A stretch of DNA of 64,000 nucleotides from Cyanoderma ruficeps. Lineage: Eukaryota > Chordata > Aves > Passeriformes > Timaliidae. The stretch is from positions 4,460,442-4,524,441 of the forward strand of contig VZDJ01000623.1 in the NCBI GenBank assembly GCA_008694505.1, in the 5' to 3' direction. Below the pieces are notes generated by a model. It saw only the letters and a list, made by a program, of their open reading frames with translations. It was not told where the DNA came from and ran no database searches. Below are positions 21,306-32,955 of the stretch, piece after piece (position 1 is the stretch's first letter; each line of letters starts with the position of its first letter). The position numbers and the translations under genes were made by a program.

Positions 21306-22643
21306 TTGCTTGGTGATGGCTGCTGGTTGTTGATCTGCTGAAGCTTTGAGCCTCCTTCCGGTGGGGTGGTGTTTGCACCATGTTCTTTTCTCACCAAATT
21401 ACACAGTAATGCTTTTAATAGTTCTGACTTCAAAACCAATTTCTGCCTTTATGAAAACAATTCGTTCTTTTAAATGATTTTTCCTTTGAGATAAAGCAAA
21501 CCTCTATTAACATCCTCTCATTTAGTTTGCATGGAAATCCACTTAAAAACTCCCCAAATCTCTGTCAAAAAAGTAACTAAAAATGTATAAGTAACTACTT
21601 CCTTTTTATACTTTAATTCCTTCTCTTCTTACCAGAAATCCTCTAAAAAATTTAATACATTCTGACAAAAACTGAAATTTGAGTGTTAGTGTTCTTTTCA
21701 AGTACAGAAACAGATAATGCAAGAAACAGAGAAAAATAAGTTGAATTTAGTTGTGTTTCTCCATACCTTTTTAATCAGCATTTATTTATACTTGACAAAC
21801 CACTTCCCTTTTGAATGCTTCCCTAACACTAAGGCCAGAAACTTTCATCAACATTTTATAAGCATGACTGAAGCTAAAAAGCATATTTATACTGGATGGC
21901 ATCAACCCAGTTATAACTTCAAGGAGATAAGTATTGCAGCTGAACGTGTTGATACAAAATTGTGATGAAAGGAGAAATAATTTGATATTCTACTCAGAGA
22001 TATATCAAAAATGTGACCAGATTAGTGTTTTAATTCAGAGCTGGATGTTCCCAAAGAGTTTGGGGGACCGTTTGGTATTTTGAATATCTGCCATGAAATG
22101 TCTGGCATCAATTTGGAGAAGAAGATTTTATACAAAGTTATTCCTCTGCAAACCTTGAGCCATTTGGGTTATGAGTTTCATATAAGAGCAAATATGCAGG
22201 GTCAGGATTAAATGTTTATCTAGTCCCGTGTCCTGTCTCTGACATGTCAGCCAGTGGCCATGCTGGGGGAGGACACGGCATGAGCAGGAGAAGGATTTAG
22301 TGACACTTTGCAGTCATGGTCCTCCAGCTTCCAGGGATATCTCCCAGCTCCAGGACTTTCTTTGCCAGAAATTGTAACCTTGTGGTTTTGGGAACATTAC
22401 AGAAACAAGTCCAAAATTTATAATGATTGAATCCAGCTTTTTTTTTACCATTTTTTCCCATTTTTTTATACATTTCACAATCCCTCAAACTATTGGAAAT
22501 ATGCACACAATTTTTTCATACTTGATCATGGAAAGCATAGATATTTCTCTCCTGTGACTTATGATATGTCACAGGAATGCACTCCCTTGCAAATCTCTGT
22601 AATTTCAGGGTTTTAGCAGAAGCTGAAGTACTTCAAATTTATA

Positions 22644-22691
<48 letters not shown>
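22644..22691 (+). repeat. (TG)11(TA)13 compound microsatellite
   Basis: Eleven TG units run directly into about thirteen TA units. The array is uninterrupted and likely to vary in length. Confidence 0.95.
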
Positions 22692-22696
<5 letters not shown>

Positions 22697-24062
22697 ATGT
22701 GTTGTTTGGAACAGTGCCCACCTTACTGCAAGAAGAAATTATTAAGAAATCTCACAGGAAAAATTTTTCTTGTGAGATCTTTTTCCTTCATTTGTAATAA
22801 GAGTCAGGTACTTTGTACTTATCTTAGATAGTTCATACTTAAAAGACAAAGCTTAGTCTTACTCTAATAAGAATTTCACATTAAATTAAGATAAGGAGTG
22901 ATAATAAAGGGATCAAGCTTTATACCAAGGTATTACTCTACTGTTATTTACGTAGAATAATAGATTCTGTAGATATATATTTATCTATAAATACATACTG
23001 TGGACATGAGGCCACCATGATGAATAGATGAAGGTAGTATACATGAATATATCAGACATAGTTGGTTTTTTTCTTCGTGTTGACATGCAAATTATTGTAT
23101 GACCTGGCTTTCCAAGTGGATGGGAGTCAACATTCCTGCCATGGCCCTGATTCTTACATTCTGGAAGCCAAATCCCCAGAGTCCCAGACCTCCCTCCAGA
23201 TGCAGAGTGTAACTCTCTGCCAGATAAACACGCATTACTAGAAGGTTTTTGCATCTATATCTCGTATAATTTTGCATTTTATATCATATTGATGGAGAGC
23301 CCAGTCAGAAAGGAATTTTCCCTGTATCATTTGTGCACTTTATTGTTGACCAGATTGCTACTGGTAAGTGGAGACATTTCTCATTTCCAGCGGTCACAGG
23401 AATGAGTTCTGTCTATTTCATTTTACCTACCTATCTGCAGCCACCTTGCCAGAGCACTGTCAAGTCCTAGGTACTGTAGTTTATTTTTTTATTGCTATTG
23501 TTCTGATTTCAGGACCTGAAACTCTCTTCTACGTGAAAACTTGTCATAAACAGTTCACACTTTTAAAAAAAACCCAACTCTTTCCATATTCTTCAAGGTA
23601 AACTGAAAAGCTTTAACAATATCTGAATATCTCAACATTATGAATGCTCTTATTGATTGGTTCACTGTAATTTTATTCTCCCTTTTGTAACGTGACACTA
23701 CAACAGTTCAGTGTTGCTTCCCCAAAGAAATTGATGATGCAACATTCTATATCACTATTCTTTCTCTCATGTGTTAATGATTATGTGTATTACCTTGATT
23801 ATTTCTTATTTCTGCCCAGTGTGAGTTTATTGCTTTACCACATGTATTGTTTTACTTTTATGTTGCCTTCATGTTCAATGCATGTTGTCAAAAAAAACAA
23901 AGAAGGGGGAACACGGCTTCTCAAGAACATTTAAATAATGCAATATTACACTAGAGATTTTGAAAGCAGTTTATCAGTTTTGATCCCCAGCACAGTGAAG
24001 AAGATTTGTGCATGCAGAACCAATTTCTAGTAGTTTTACATAAGGATCCCCAGTTGGGCGTG

Positions 24063-24788
24063 TGTCTTGGTTTGGAAAGACAGGTGGCTGCTAGGGAAAG
24101 CTGGAGCACCCCTTGGAATGGAGAATGTAAACCCCCTCCCTCCAAATTATTATAATTTTGCAATTAGGGGCTTTCGGGCAAAGATATGGGAATAGGAATA
24201 ACAGTTCTTTACTAGGAATATTAAAAATACAAATGTATTAGTACAACCCACCNNNNNNNNNNNAAAACAGCCAAGCAAGCAAACAAAAATCGTAGAAACA
24301 TTGACAGAATCAGAATACAACCTGACACTCTGTTGGTCAGGATGTTGACAGAAGTCCAAACAAATCCTCCTGGAATAACAGATGTGGTTCTGTTGGAGTA
24401 GAGATGATCCTGTAGAAAAGATGGGTCCAGTCTTCCTCTGGGAATTCAGTGGAGAAACAGGCTGCCTGGTGTTCCTGAATCTTAGTTTTTATTTAGGTAG
24501 GAACAGCATCTCACAATGGGATGATATAATGTTATCAGTCATGTGGTGAGCCTCCATGGCCCATTACCAGCAGTTATCCCCCTGGACAGAGGATAGGTCC
24601 TAGAAGAGATAAGGAACACTGCCCCACCTGGTTTTAACATCTGGCCACTAACAGAAGGCACATTCCCTCTCTCCCCTGGAGTTATGAGGAATGGGTTATA
24701 CAAGAGATAAAGAAAACACCTCCCCAACCAGTTTCAACAGATGGAAAACAGAATAAACATTTTTGGTTACATACTGCAACCCAAGACA
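24063..24788. mobile_element. Solo LTR of an avian endogenous retrovirus
   Basis: The element starts TGTCTTGG and ends CCAAGACA, an 8-base inverted terminus with TG...CA ends. It is flanked by GCGTG on the left and GTGTG on the right, a likely 5-bp target duplication with one mismatch. I recognise the start (TGTCTTGGTTTGGAAAGACA) as a widespread passerine LTR type, probably ERVL-like. No internal retroviral sequence remains. Eleven Ns (24253-24263) interrupt it. Orientation is uncertain, because AATAAA-type signals occur on both strands (near 24752 on plus, near 24490 on minus). Confidence 0.78.
24253..24263. other. Assembly gap (11 N)
   Basis: Eleven unknown bases inside the solo LTR, next to an A-rich and C-rich stretch. 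It probably marks a simple repeat that was not resolved. Confidence 0.99.
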
Positions 24789-25068
24789 GTGTGCAACGGC
24801 AGGGCCTAGCTGATGTGCTGACCTGGGGGAGAAGGTATGAGTGTGTTTTGTCACCAACAGGTCTGAAGTGGTTGCCTGCTTGTCTGGACAGACACTGATT
24901 GCCTCTGGGAGGATCAATGTGGGGCCCACTGAGGGAAAAATGACCTGATCACCATCCAGCCCTCGTGGCCGAGGCAGGAGCAGGGGTAGAGCTACCAGGA
25001 CCTGGCTGTGTCTGAAGGCTTACAGAGGCAGCCTGCCCACAGAGACCTTGTGTCCTAATGCACTAAAC

Positions 25069-25313
25069 CATCCTGTTGTTGTGTTCCTGCTGTCCTTTTT
25101 CAGTTATTCCCTGTTCCACGCTTCCAGAAAGACATTCAGCAATGTCAAAGTCAGCAAGTCCAGCTAGTGGACTTCCTTCTGCCTGAACAGCAAGGCCCTT
25201 GGGCTCCAGCCTATGAACTTTGGAACAGTATCCATTCATTTCCACTTCCTGGGGACATTGGACATCATCTTTTTGCTCTCCTATAGTGCAGGCCTCTTTG
25301 TCAGTGGCATGGT
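25069..25313 (+). pseudogene. SLC37A-family transporter pseudogene fragment (SLC37A3-like)
   Basis: The forward strand encodes a decayed piece of the N-terminus of a sugar-phosphate/phosphate exchanger of the SLC37 family (major facilitator superfamily, endoplasmic reticulum membrane). Visible blocks are VVVFLLSFFSYSLFHASRKT then FSNVKVS, the first transmembrane segment with its conserved basic loop, and LGTLDIIFLLSYSAGLFVSG, the second segment. Between them lies ELWNSIHSFP in a different frame. A TAG stop at 25165-25167 sits just before a conserved WT. At least two frame changes and a small deletion separate the blocks, so it cannot be functional. The match ends abruptly at about 25313. Which paralogue it came from (SLC37A3 seems closest from memory), and whether it is a retrocopy or a genomic fragment, I cannot decide. 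Confidence 0.68.
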
Positions 25314-28300
25314 TGCATTTGATGGGTTTTTATTGATTGTGGTATGTATTCCATGTATCTTATCCTGTGTCCAGCAGATGACCAGTAATAGTCTTAATAA
25401 GATAATGGCCTTATAGGTGCAGACTGTTTTGCCATGAGGGTACAGGAACCCTCTGCACAAAAAGCATAGAAACAAAAGAAACAAAGTAACAAATAAACAA
25501 AGGGAGACACTGACTCACATCCACATTCCCCTGAAGAAAAAGGTCTTCTGGACACTGCCTAAGCATTGTCTAGTGAAGGCAGAGATCAAAACCAAAGCCT
25601 GGTCTAGCACACTACAGAGAAGAGTGGATACAAGGCCCTGAGCCATGACCATTCACCACTAAAGTATTTATGGGCTTTTCTGACAGGCAGTAGCAACTCA
25701 GACTCCTGTGGTTCCTGACAATGTTATTAAAAAGAGCTGTAGGTGAAGATCAGCAATAATTTATTTATGTAATAACCAACGCTACTGGAAGGCTTGGGTG
25801 TGCAAGGGCAGCAAGGCCATTACTTGAAGTCATGCAGTTTAAGAAAGTCATTTCACATCTAACCTTGGAAAATAGTGTAGACCTTGTTGCCACTTCATTT
25901 TCTCTTAGAATAGAAGTGGGTGGTTATATTTATTGTGGAAAGCTTGTAAAAGTAAACAGTGTAATTATTTTAATCTCTTAATATGTTTGGAATTACAGCT
26001 CATGGCTGTTCAAAACACTCTGGTCACTGGGGTTTGCATAACACATATGCCATAGAGTCAGCAAACGTCGACCATATGAGCAACAAATATAGAATGATAA
26101 AATAAATTCAAAAGAAGACCTTTCCAACCCTGGATACCCAGGAGATAAGGGAAGCAAAAGTGATGGCTGTCTTCAGCAAGAGAAAATCTATTCAAATATT
26201 GTTTTTCAAAGGATTCCTCTAACTAAGGAAGATTTATTTTACCATGGGCATGCCAGAAATGCCAGGATGTTAGGAAAAATATTAGAAGAGTTATTTGAGA
26301 CCCAAAACTCCACCACACCATGAATCACTTATTAAAAAACAAATAAATGGATACTTCAGTCCTCAGACACACAAAGTAAAATAGTAGTGCCACATTTTCT
26401 CCTTTTGTCTAGGATACATCAATTTTTTTATATTATTCAACAAAATAGATTGGATTCATATCATGACAACAGTATTCACATTGCAGATCCCATGCAGATT
26501 ACTGGGAGCACTTCTGGATTAAAGATGGCATTCATGGGGAGTTAGGTATGGTAATTTTACCAATTCTGATTAGAAAAGAGCAATACTTTATCAAGTATCA
26601 CACCAGTGCTTTTTATTAAAATGACATCTATCCTAAAACATATTATTCAGTTTGTTTATTACATGGATATAGCAAAGATACTGCAGTATGAGAGCCTTTC
26701 TCCTCAATGTCTTAGCTCAGAGCTAGGATTGCTGCTGATTCTTCCAGTTCAGCAGGGAGGATTCAGTAAAACATTATTTAGAAGAATGGCTCACAGTAAG
26801 GTTAAGATGAAAAATTCCTTGTTCACAAACATAAAGTTGAAATTAACATTTTTTAAGATAATATTTTCCATGTGAATAAACTCACTTCCTAAAACACAGT
26901 TTGTGTGCACTGTGTCTTTGACCACAGGTATGGGGTTGGAACCCATCAAATGCCCATTTCTGGTCTCTGGATATATTATCCAAAAGCTCTGATATCATCC
27001 CCTAGTCTGCTCGTGGTCCGTTGGTCAGTCATCTTGCACAGATACAAGTGCTTCAGTGCTTTTTTGCAGTATCAACACGCTTGTTTTGTAAATTCCAGTG
27101 AAACTTTCTCTTCTTCACAAGAAGCCAGCTTTGTGATTTAATACAACATCAATAAAAAAAAAATAATTCCAGATTTCTCAGCTTCACCACAAACCTACAA
27201 AAATGGGAAAAAGTTAAGACAAAACAAAAGAGGCACTCACAACTTTTGTGTAAAAATAATTTCACAGAAAGTACCACAAGAATTTTCAAAAGCTGTCAGG
27301 ATTTTCCTCCTATTGATCATAATTACTGTGTTTAGAAAGCACAAAGAATAAACTGAACATCACATCAGCACTGAGCAAGTAGCCTCCTAGGAAGGCTAAA
27401 TGCAGATCACCTTCTATAAATTTACAACGCAGCATGAGAGTACAAATTCCAGAAAGAAGTTGTTGAAATACAGCATTAAACTCCTTTATAAATCATTTTT
27501 AGTACAGGTAATAAAGCAGAGGCAAAAGCCATAGCAATTTGGATTAGATTTGGAACTGTATTTTACAATCTGTTGTGTAATTCCTTAGTCTACATGAAAA
27601 ATTTCTGCTTGAAATTTATATTCCAAGTGAGAATAATATAGTCCAAAAGTGAAAAATGGCAGGAATAACTTGATGAATGGAAGAAAAGATATGATTGTTC
27701 TCCCTGAAATTTAGGATGAAGTTTGACAGAGTAAATGCAAACAAAAATATCTTTTTTTTTTAATTTAACACAGCAAGAAGCATGAATTACAAATGGCTGA
27801 AAAATATTATATTGCATAAGATACTGGTTTAAAATAGTGTTGGATTAATTCAGCAGCCCACAGCCTCAGTCTCTTTAAGCGATACAGTCTTAGTAAGTCA
27901 TTCTCAAGAAGAGAGAAGCTGAAATTCAAAGAAAGCAGGGACTAAGCTAAAGTTATTTTCTCAAAATAAGTACTCATTTAATTTAAATTTAAATAATCAT
28001 ACTATTACAGATTATCAGACATCTATGGTTTTTATACTCTGTGTGTTAGAAAGTTAGCTAAGCAATTCTGCGGGATCTTGTTTGGGAAGAGAAAGCAGAA
28101 ATATGAAGAGGAAAGGTTTTTATAATAATTGTTTAGGACATGTCTATTGGCTGTTCTGAAGGATTTAAATATAATATGACAAGATCAAATTACAAAGGAA
28201 GAATTCATCACTTTCAGACCTACAGAGTATAAAAATCAGTGTTTTACCAATTAATTAAAAAGGAAAGAATTATGAGATTAAGGAGAAAGTAATAAAACTA

Positions 28301-29200
28301 TCTGAAGATTATGAAACCTGACAAACCTGAAGATTTGTCTAGTACGTCTTGAATTTAATCTAACAAAAGTTACTCAATTTTTAATTCATTTCAGCCTATA
28401 TGTTTTTAAGCTGAATCTAGAATATTGTTTTGTATTAATGACATTTATAGCAAACTAGAAAAACCCCCAATGCATTCCCATCTGGAATGTCCCATGTGAG
28501 CAAGCCATGCTGTGCTGCTATCTGTTTCCATTGTCTGGGCTAAGAGTCGTCTGTGAAGAGACACTTCTGCATGTGAGCAACTTCAGGCAGCAGGAGTTGG
28601 GGTGCACCAGCAAACACATTTTCAGCTGAAGCTGGAAATGGTGTAGAGGCTTTAAAAACTCATCCACTAAAAAGTACGAATCAGTAGAGAACTCTGGTTT
28701 ATGGTGTAACTGCACTTCTGTAATGGGTTCTGGGATTGTGATGGTGTCTTTCTAAAGATGGAGGTCTTGTGGGAAATAGGGAAAGGAGGAGCCCAAACAT
28801 TTTGGGGGCTTGATGCAAATTCTGAAACCAACAGATGAAGCCAACAGCAAACCTTCCTGTGGTTTCAGTGGCCCCCAGATGTATATTTGAACTTCTGCAG
28901 GCCTAGCAGGACCAAACCAAAGCTCTTGAGTTTCAATTAGGATTCATCTGGCAAAAGCTGCTGTTAAGTCTACTCAGTAACTAAAATGAGACATTGCTAA
29001 AATCTCCTTGGCAAGTAACTGCTACACTGGAGCTGCCTTTCAAAAACATCCACAACTGCAGTTTGTTAGCATTGGTTCTTGCTGCTGTTCAGTGGGAGAT
29101 GAAAAGAGGGGAAGTCTGACTGGAATTGAATGTTGGAGAAAGCAATTTTAGTCTTAAGAAAAGAAGGAGGTAAATTTAGAAGTCCAATAGCTTCTGAAAT

Positions 29201-29305
29201 GTACATGTATATGTGTACATACATACACACACATCTATAGCATGTGTATATAAATACATATACATATAGACAACATGTGTATATATGTACATATAAATCT
29301 ACAGC
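29201..29305. repeat. Low-complexity TACA/TATG-rich repeat
   Basis: Alternating purine-pyrimidine sequence made of GTACAT, ACATAC, ACACAC and GTATAT units. It looks like a decayed compound microsatellite. Confidence 0.8.
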
Positions 29306-29929
29306 TACATATCTAAGATTAAAAAAACCCACATTTTTCCAACTTGTGATAAGTTCCTTTTCTCTGAACACAAACCATTAAGCACTCTACAAGTGTGCCA
29401 AATGCTGCTTTGAATAAAAAGGGAACCACTGACATTGTTTCCAGCCTGCCAAAATAAACCCACCCTGGCTGCTGAGATGGAGACCAATGGGACATATGTA
29501 TGTGATAACCTCATTCCAGAGTAAATCCAACCACGATACTAAGGTGTAATTTGAATAATAAAAAAGTTTCATTAACTGTAAAGCAAAACACATTTTATGC
29601 CTGGAAGGCTATTTTGAGCTTTCTTCTTCTTCCTGCTCTCTTCCTGTACCCTTCATTACAATATAATCAATTAGGAATGAGCTTGAATCAAAGCTAGGAT
29701 GCCAAGAAGCTCTGAACACCAAAGAAAATTTGAAAGTGTGTATATCTGCATTCAGAGGAATTTTCATTTCTGACAGAATTTTAGTAAAGTGTGTTTTCAC
29801 CAAAGTGTAGCTTTCTCATGAGTGGAATGACTTTTGCCTGTGACTCGATTAGCAGTAGCTTTCTCTGTGATTTCCTGCCCCCTCCTACTTTCAAAGTAAT
29901 GTGCTATGCCCTTAATCTCCTGCATAATG

Positions 29930-30065
29930 GTTTATGCTACAACAGTTAATGCATATTTGCAGTTATCCAGAATGCCACGGTCAGCAAACACAATTGGACT
30001 GGAAAGCAACAATGCATTAAGCTGTGATAAATTAATCACTTGTAAACTTGTGAACACGTCCTGAG
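29930..30065. promoter_or_regulatory. Candidate conserved non-coding element
   Basis: Dense potential factor sites: GTTAATGCATATTTGCAG (POU/homeodomain-like), AGCAAACAC (forkhead-like), AACAATG (SOX-like) and the near-palindrome GTGATAAATTAATCAC. Two CpGs are kept in CCACGG and ACACGTC. The composition differs from the bland AT-rich flanks. Confidence 0.28.
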
Positions 30066-31344
30066 GAACTTATGATTTCCCCCTAGCAGAGTATTTGTTC
30101 CACTCTATCATTTTAATGGCTTTAGCCTCTCACCACCACAGTGACAAAAGCAAATTCTCTTTTCATTTATTCTTTCTTTCCTAAAAAAGAGATTTAATGC
30201 ACAGAGAGGAATGGTCACATAGAATGTCTGAAAAGGAAATGAAAGCTTAATCTCCTCAATCTTATGGGGATTCATTAATTGCTGGACAAATCTTCCTCGT
30301 GGTTTTTTTTCAGCCACAAGTCCTTAGGCATTTGAGAGGATGAGGAGGGTGAGGAGTCATTAACATTAGGAATAAAGAAGACCAGATTCAGATAAAGTAA
30401 GAATTGGCTGAAATCCTTCCTCAAACCTCAAAGGCCTTCTGAGGTTTGAAAAAGTTTAGTACACTCCTTTTATTTGCTTCATCTGCTTCAATGGCACTTC
30501 CTGATACTGGAGCGGGGAGCAGAACAGTGAAAATACCATTGAAAAGCTGAGGTTTGAGTGCCTTTTGCCAAGTGTACACTCCCTCAGTGTTTTTGTTGAG
30601 GATGTTGTTCAAGATTATTTTTATTAGGCTTCTATAAACAGAAAAAACAATACCAGCACAGTACATTCAGATATCACAGATATCTGAGCATCAGGCCTAA
30701 GGAATGCTGTGGTATGTGGACTAGACACAGCTCCCTGTGGGCTCCAGAGTAGCTATCAAGCCCTTTGGATGCACCCTGGCATTGCTTCAGGAAGGCTCCA
30801 GGGAGCCCATGAATCACCTTAAAACCTTTCGTGGTGACTGTCAAACATATGAAAAAAAAAAACTGTGATAGAAAGGATGTGAAGATTCACTACCCATTAA
30901 ATATTTTTATTTTACTGATGTTCTTTCAAACATAATTTCTGACAGTCACAGAAACACCAGAATCACTTCTGGGATGTCTGAATTAATCATATGCTGGTTA
31001 CACATTTGTCAGATTATTGGAAAAATATATTTGAAGAGCCCATAGAAGCATGCACATCTGTATTGTCATCATCAATCTCCCTGAAATCCAGACAGGTTTG
31101 TTGGAGGAACATCTCTTTGCAATGTTCATGTAAAACTGTGTTTTATGGCCACAACACCTGACACCCCAGAAACCTCTTAAACTGTCATGGCAATTTTTTT
31201 TTCAGGCTTCTGCAATAAATTGTACTTCTTTTATTGCTTTGAGCTTTTTAAAAAGTCATGCATGTATTCAAGATATTCAAGAGTCACCGTGTTTTAGGGG
31301 TTTTAGCTGCTTTTTTAACCTATCCAGTCCACCTTTTAGTACCT

Positions 31345-31550
31345 ATATATGATAACCACAAGTGAGAGTTTGTGATTGAAAGGTGCCGGCAATTTTCGGT
31401 TTAGATGAAATGAGTTACTGCTATCAGACGACCATCTAGAAACCCCAGCAATTCAATTAGCACTAATTGAAATGGTAATTGATAATGTCAGCTCAATGGC
31501 CCCAAAACAAATGAGCCTTAAATCTGAACTGTTCTCTTATCTCCAGTACT
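31345..31550. promoter_or_regulatory. Candidate conserved non-coding element with homeodomain sites
   Basis: Three CpGs lie within 60 bases (GTGCCGGC, TTTTCGG, CAGACGACC). They are followed by a cluster of homeodomain-type sites: the perfect inverted repeat CAATTAG-CA-CTAATTG at 31454-31469 and GGTAATTGATAATG just after it. This arrangement is typical of paired-class homeodomain binding in enhancers. No transcript evidence is available. Confidence 0.33.
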
Positions 31551-31883
31551 TAGATTTATATCCTGGAAATGCTTATTGACACAGAAATGCATTTGTTGGC
31601 AAATTCGTTGGAAAAATTACTGGAAGTGTAGCAAATGAAACTGGAAGAAATGTAAAACTGGAAGAAGGACTCATGAATGTATGATAACATACAACTCTGC
31701 CCTGATAGGAAGGAAAGTGAAATGTCCAGATGCTGTTATTTAAAAATAGGATTCATTTTCCCTAACTTTAGGTGTTTATAGCATAAGCTTTTTAGCTAAG
31801 GTTTTAATTCAGAGGTATACTAACTGGCATGTAGAACCATTTTTGTTTACACATGAAATCCTGTCTGGTGCCCAGCTGCTGAT

Positions 31884-31906
31884 CCAGAAAGTCGCAGACT
31901 TTCTGG
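31884..31906. repeat. Perfect 10-bp hairpin
   Basis: CCAGAAAGTC, a three-base GCA loop, then GACTTTCTGG. No T-run follows and the stem is too short for a microRNA precursor, so any role is unknown. Confidence 0.6.
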
Positions 31907-32881
31907 GAGTCCTGCATCATTTTTTCCAGCTCCAGACACAATTTTGTGATCCTCTAGAGCTCCTCAAGTAGAAGTGGATACCAAAGCTGGAGCAAATGAA
32001 TCATGCCTGTGGTGTCTACACTCTCTTTAGGGGAGAGGAGGTCTTCAGCTCAAGGAACCAGTCTCACAGTCTCTGGCTGTGATGGTGAGAGGCTGCCCAC
32101 ATGTAGATCAACAGTGTTGTTTGAGATGCCTTAGGACTGGCCTAAGCACAGGTCTCCCATAATTCACAATCCTCAGCAAATACCACAGACAACCCAGGGC
32201 TCCTCAAATGGCACAGGATACTAACGTGTGGACAGCTGAAATGAGCCAATGTATCTCTGAATTTGGAGCTATATCTCACATTTAATGTCACGGGAAGTTA
32301 ATCTTGTCATTTATGCCCCTACTTAAGAGTATCTTCCGGATGTATTCTGTGATTCAATACCAGGAATCCATGCTAAAGAGAAGGCATCAGTTTTCCATAC
32401 TGTGGACACAGCCCTCCCACTCAGCTTTGAAACTGAGGATGTGGAAATGAGGGTGGAACTAATACATGAGGATCTCAGCAATTCAGGGTTCTAACCTTAA
32501 CCTCTAACCTTGTCTCAGAGGGTTGTTTAAGCAGCTAACCTGCTGGATTGTTGACATAAATCTGTCTTTGAAATATCCATCCTGAGCTTTTATGGTAAAC
32601 TTATACACACAGAACAAATAAGTAAGGAACAGAGAACAGAGGGTCAAATCTCTAGCTGAAGGAAATTCAGCAAGTACCTGGCTAAGCATAAGTCCTTGTA
32701 ATGGAAAACTGTGTAGCAGAAAATCCATTTCCACAGTTACTGAAGGGCTGTATGTACACATGACACCTGGTGGGCTCCAAAGGGAATCCATAGGACAAAT
32801 GAGTTTCCTAAACTTGTAATTTATCGAGTCTGCGATCCAGAAAGACACTTAAGACACATCTGAGTGTCTTTCATCATTGCT

Positions 32882-32955
32882 GTGAAAAGGAATAGGCCTG
32901 CAATCCTGCAAGAGTTTAAATATCTTATTCTAGTTTGTCAGAAAACTACTTTGTC
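32882..32955 (+). repeat. 74-bp sequence duplicated at 45342-45415
   Basis: Identical over all 74 bases to 45342-45415 (begins GTGAAAAGGAATAGG, ends ACTACTTTGTC). Flanks differ at both ends. This copy sits in continuous sequence and is probably the genuine one. Confidence 0.95.

Larger units (their letters stand above)
19951..24062. other. Gene-free stretch
   Basis: No gene is visible. It contains a TG/TA microsatellite at 22644-22691 and a CpG-retaining, enhancer-like block at about 21185-21305. The ORF at 19968-20297 (109 codons) shows no recognisable family and reads through ordinary AT-rich DNA. Confidence 0.6.

Noticed and set aside
32504..32848. 114-codon minus ORF
   Set aside because: No domain, no conserved composition, no splice context that I can see.
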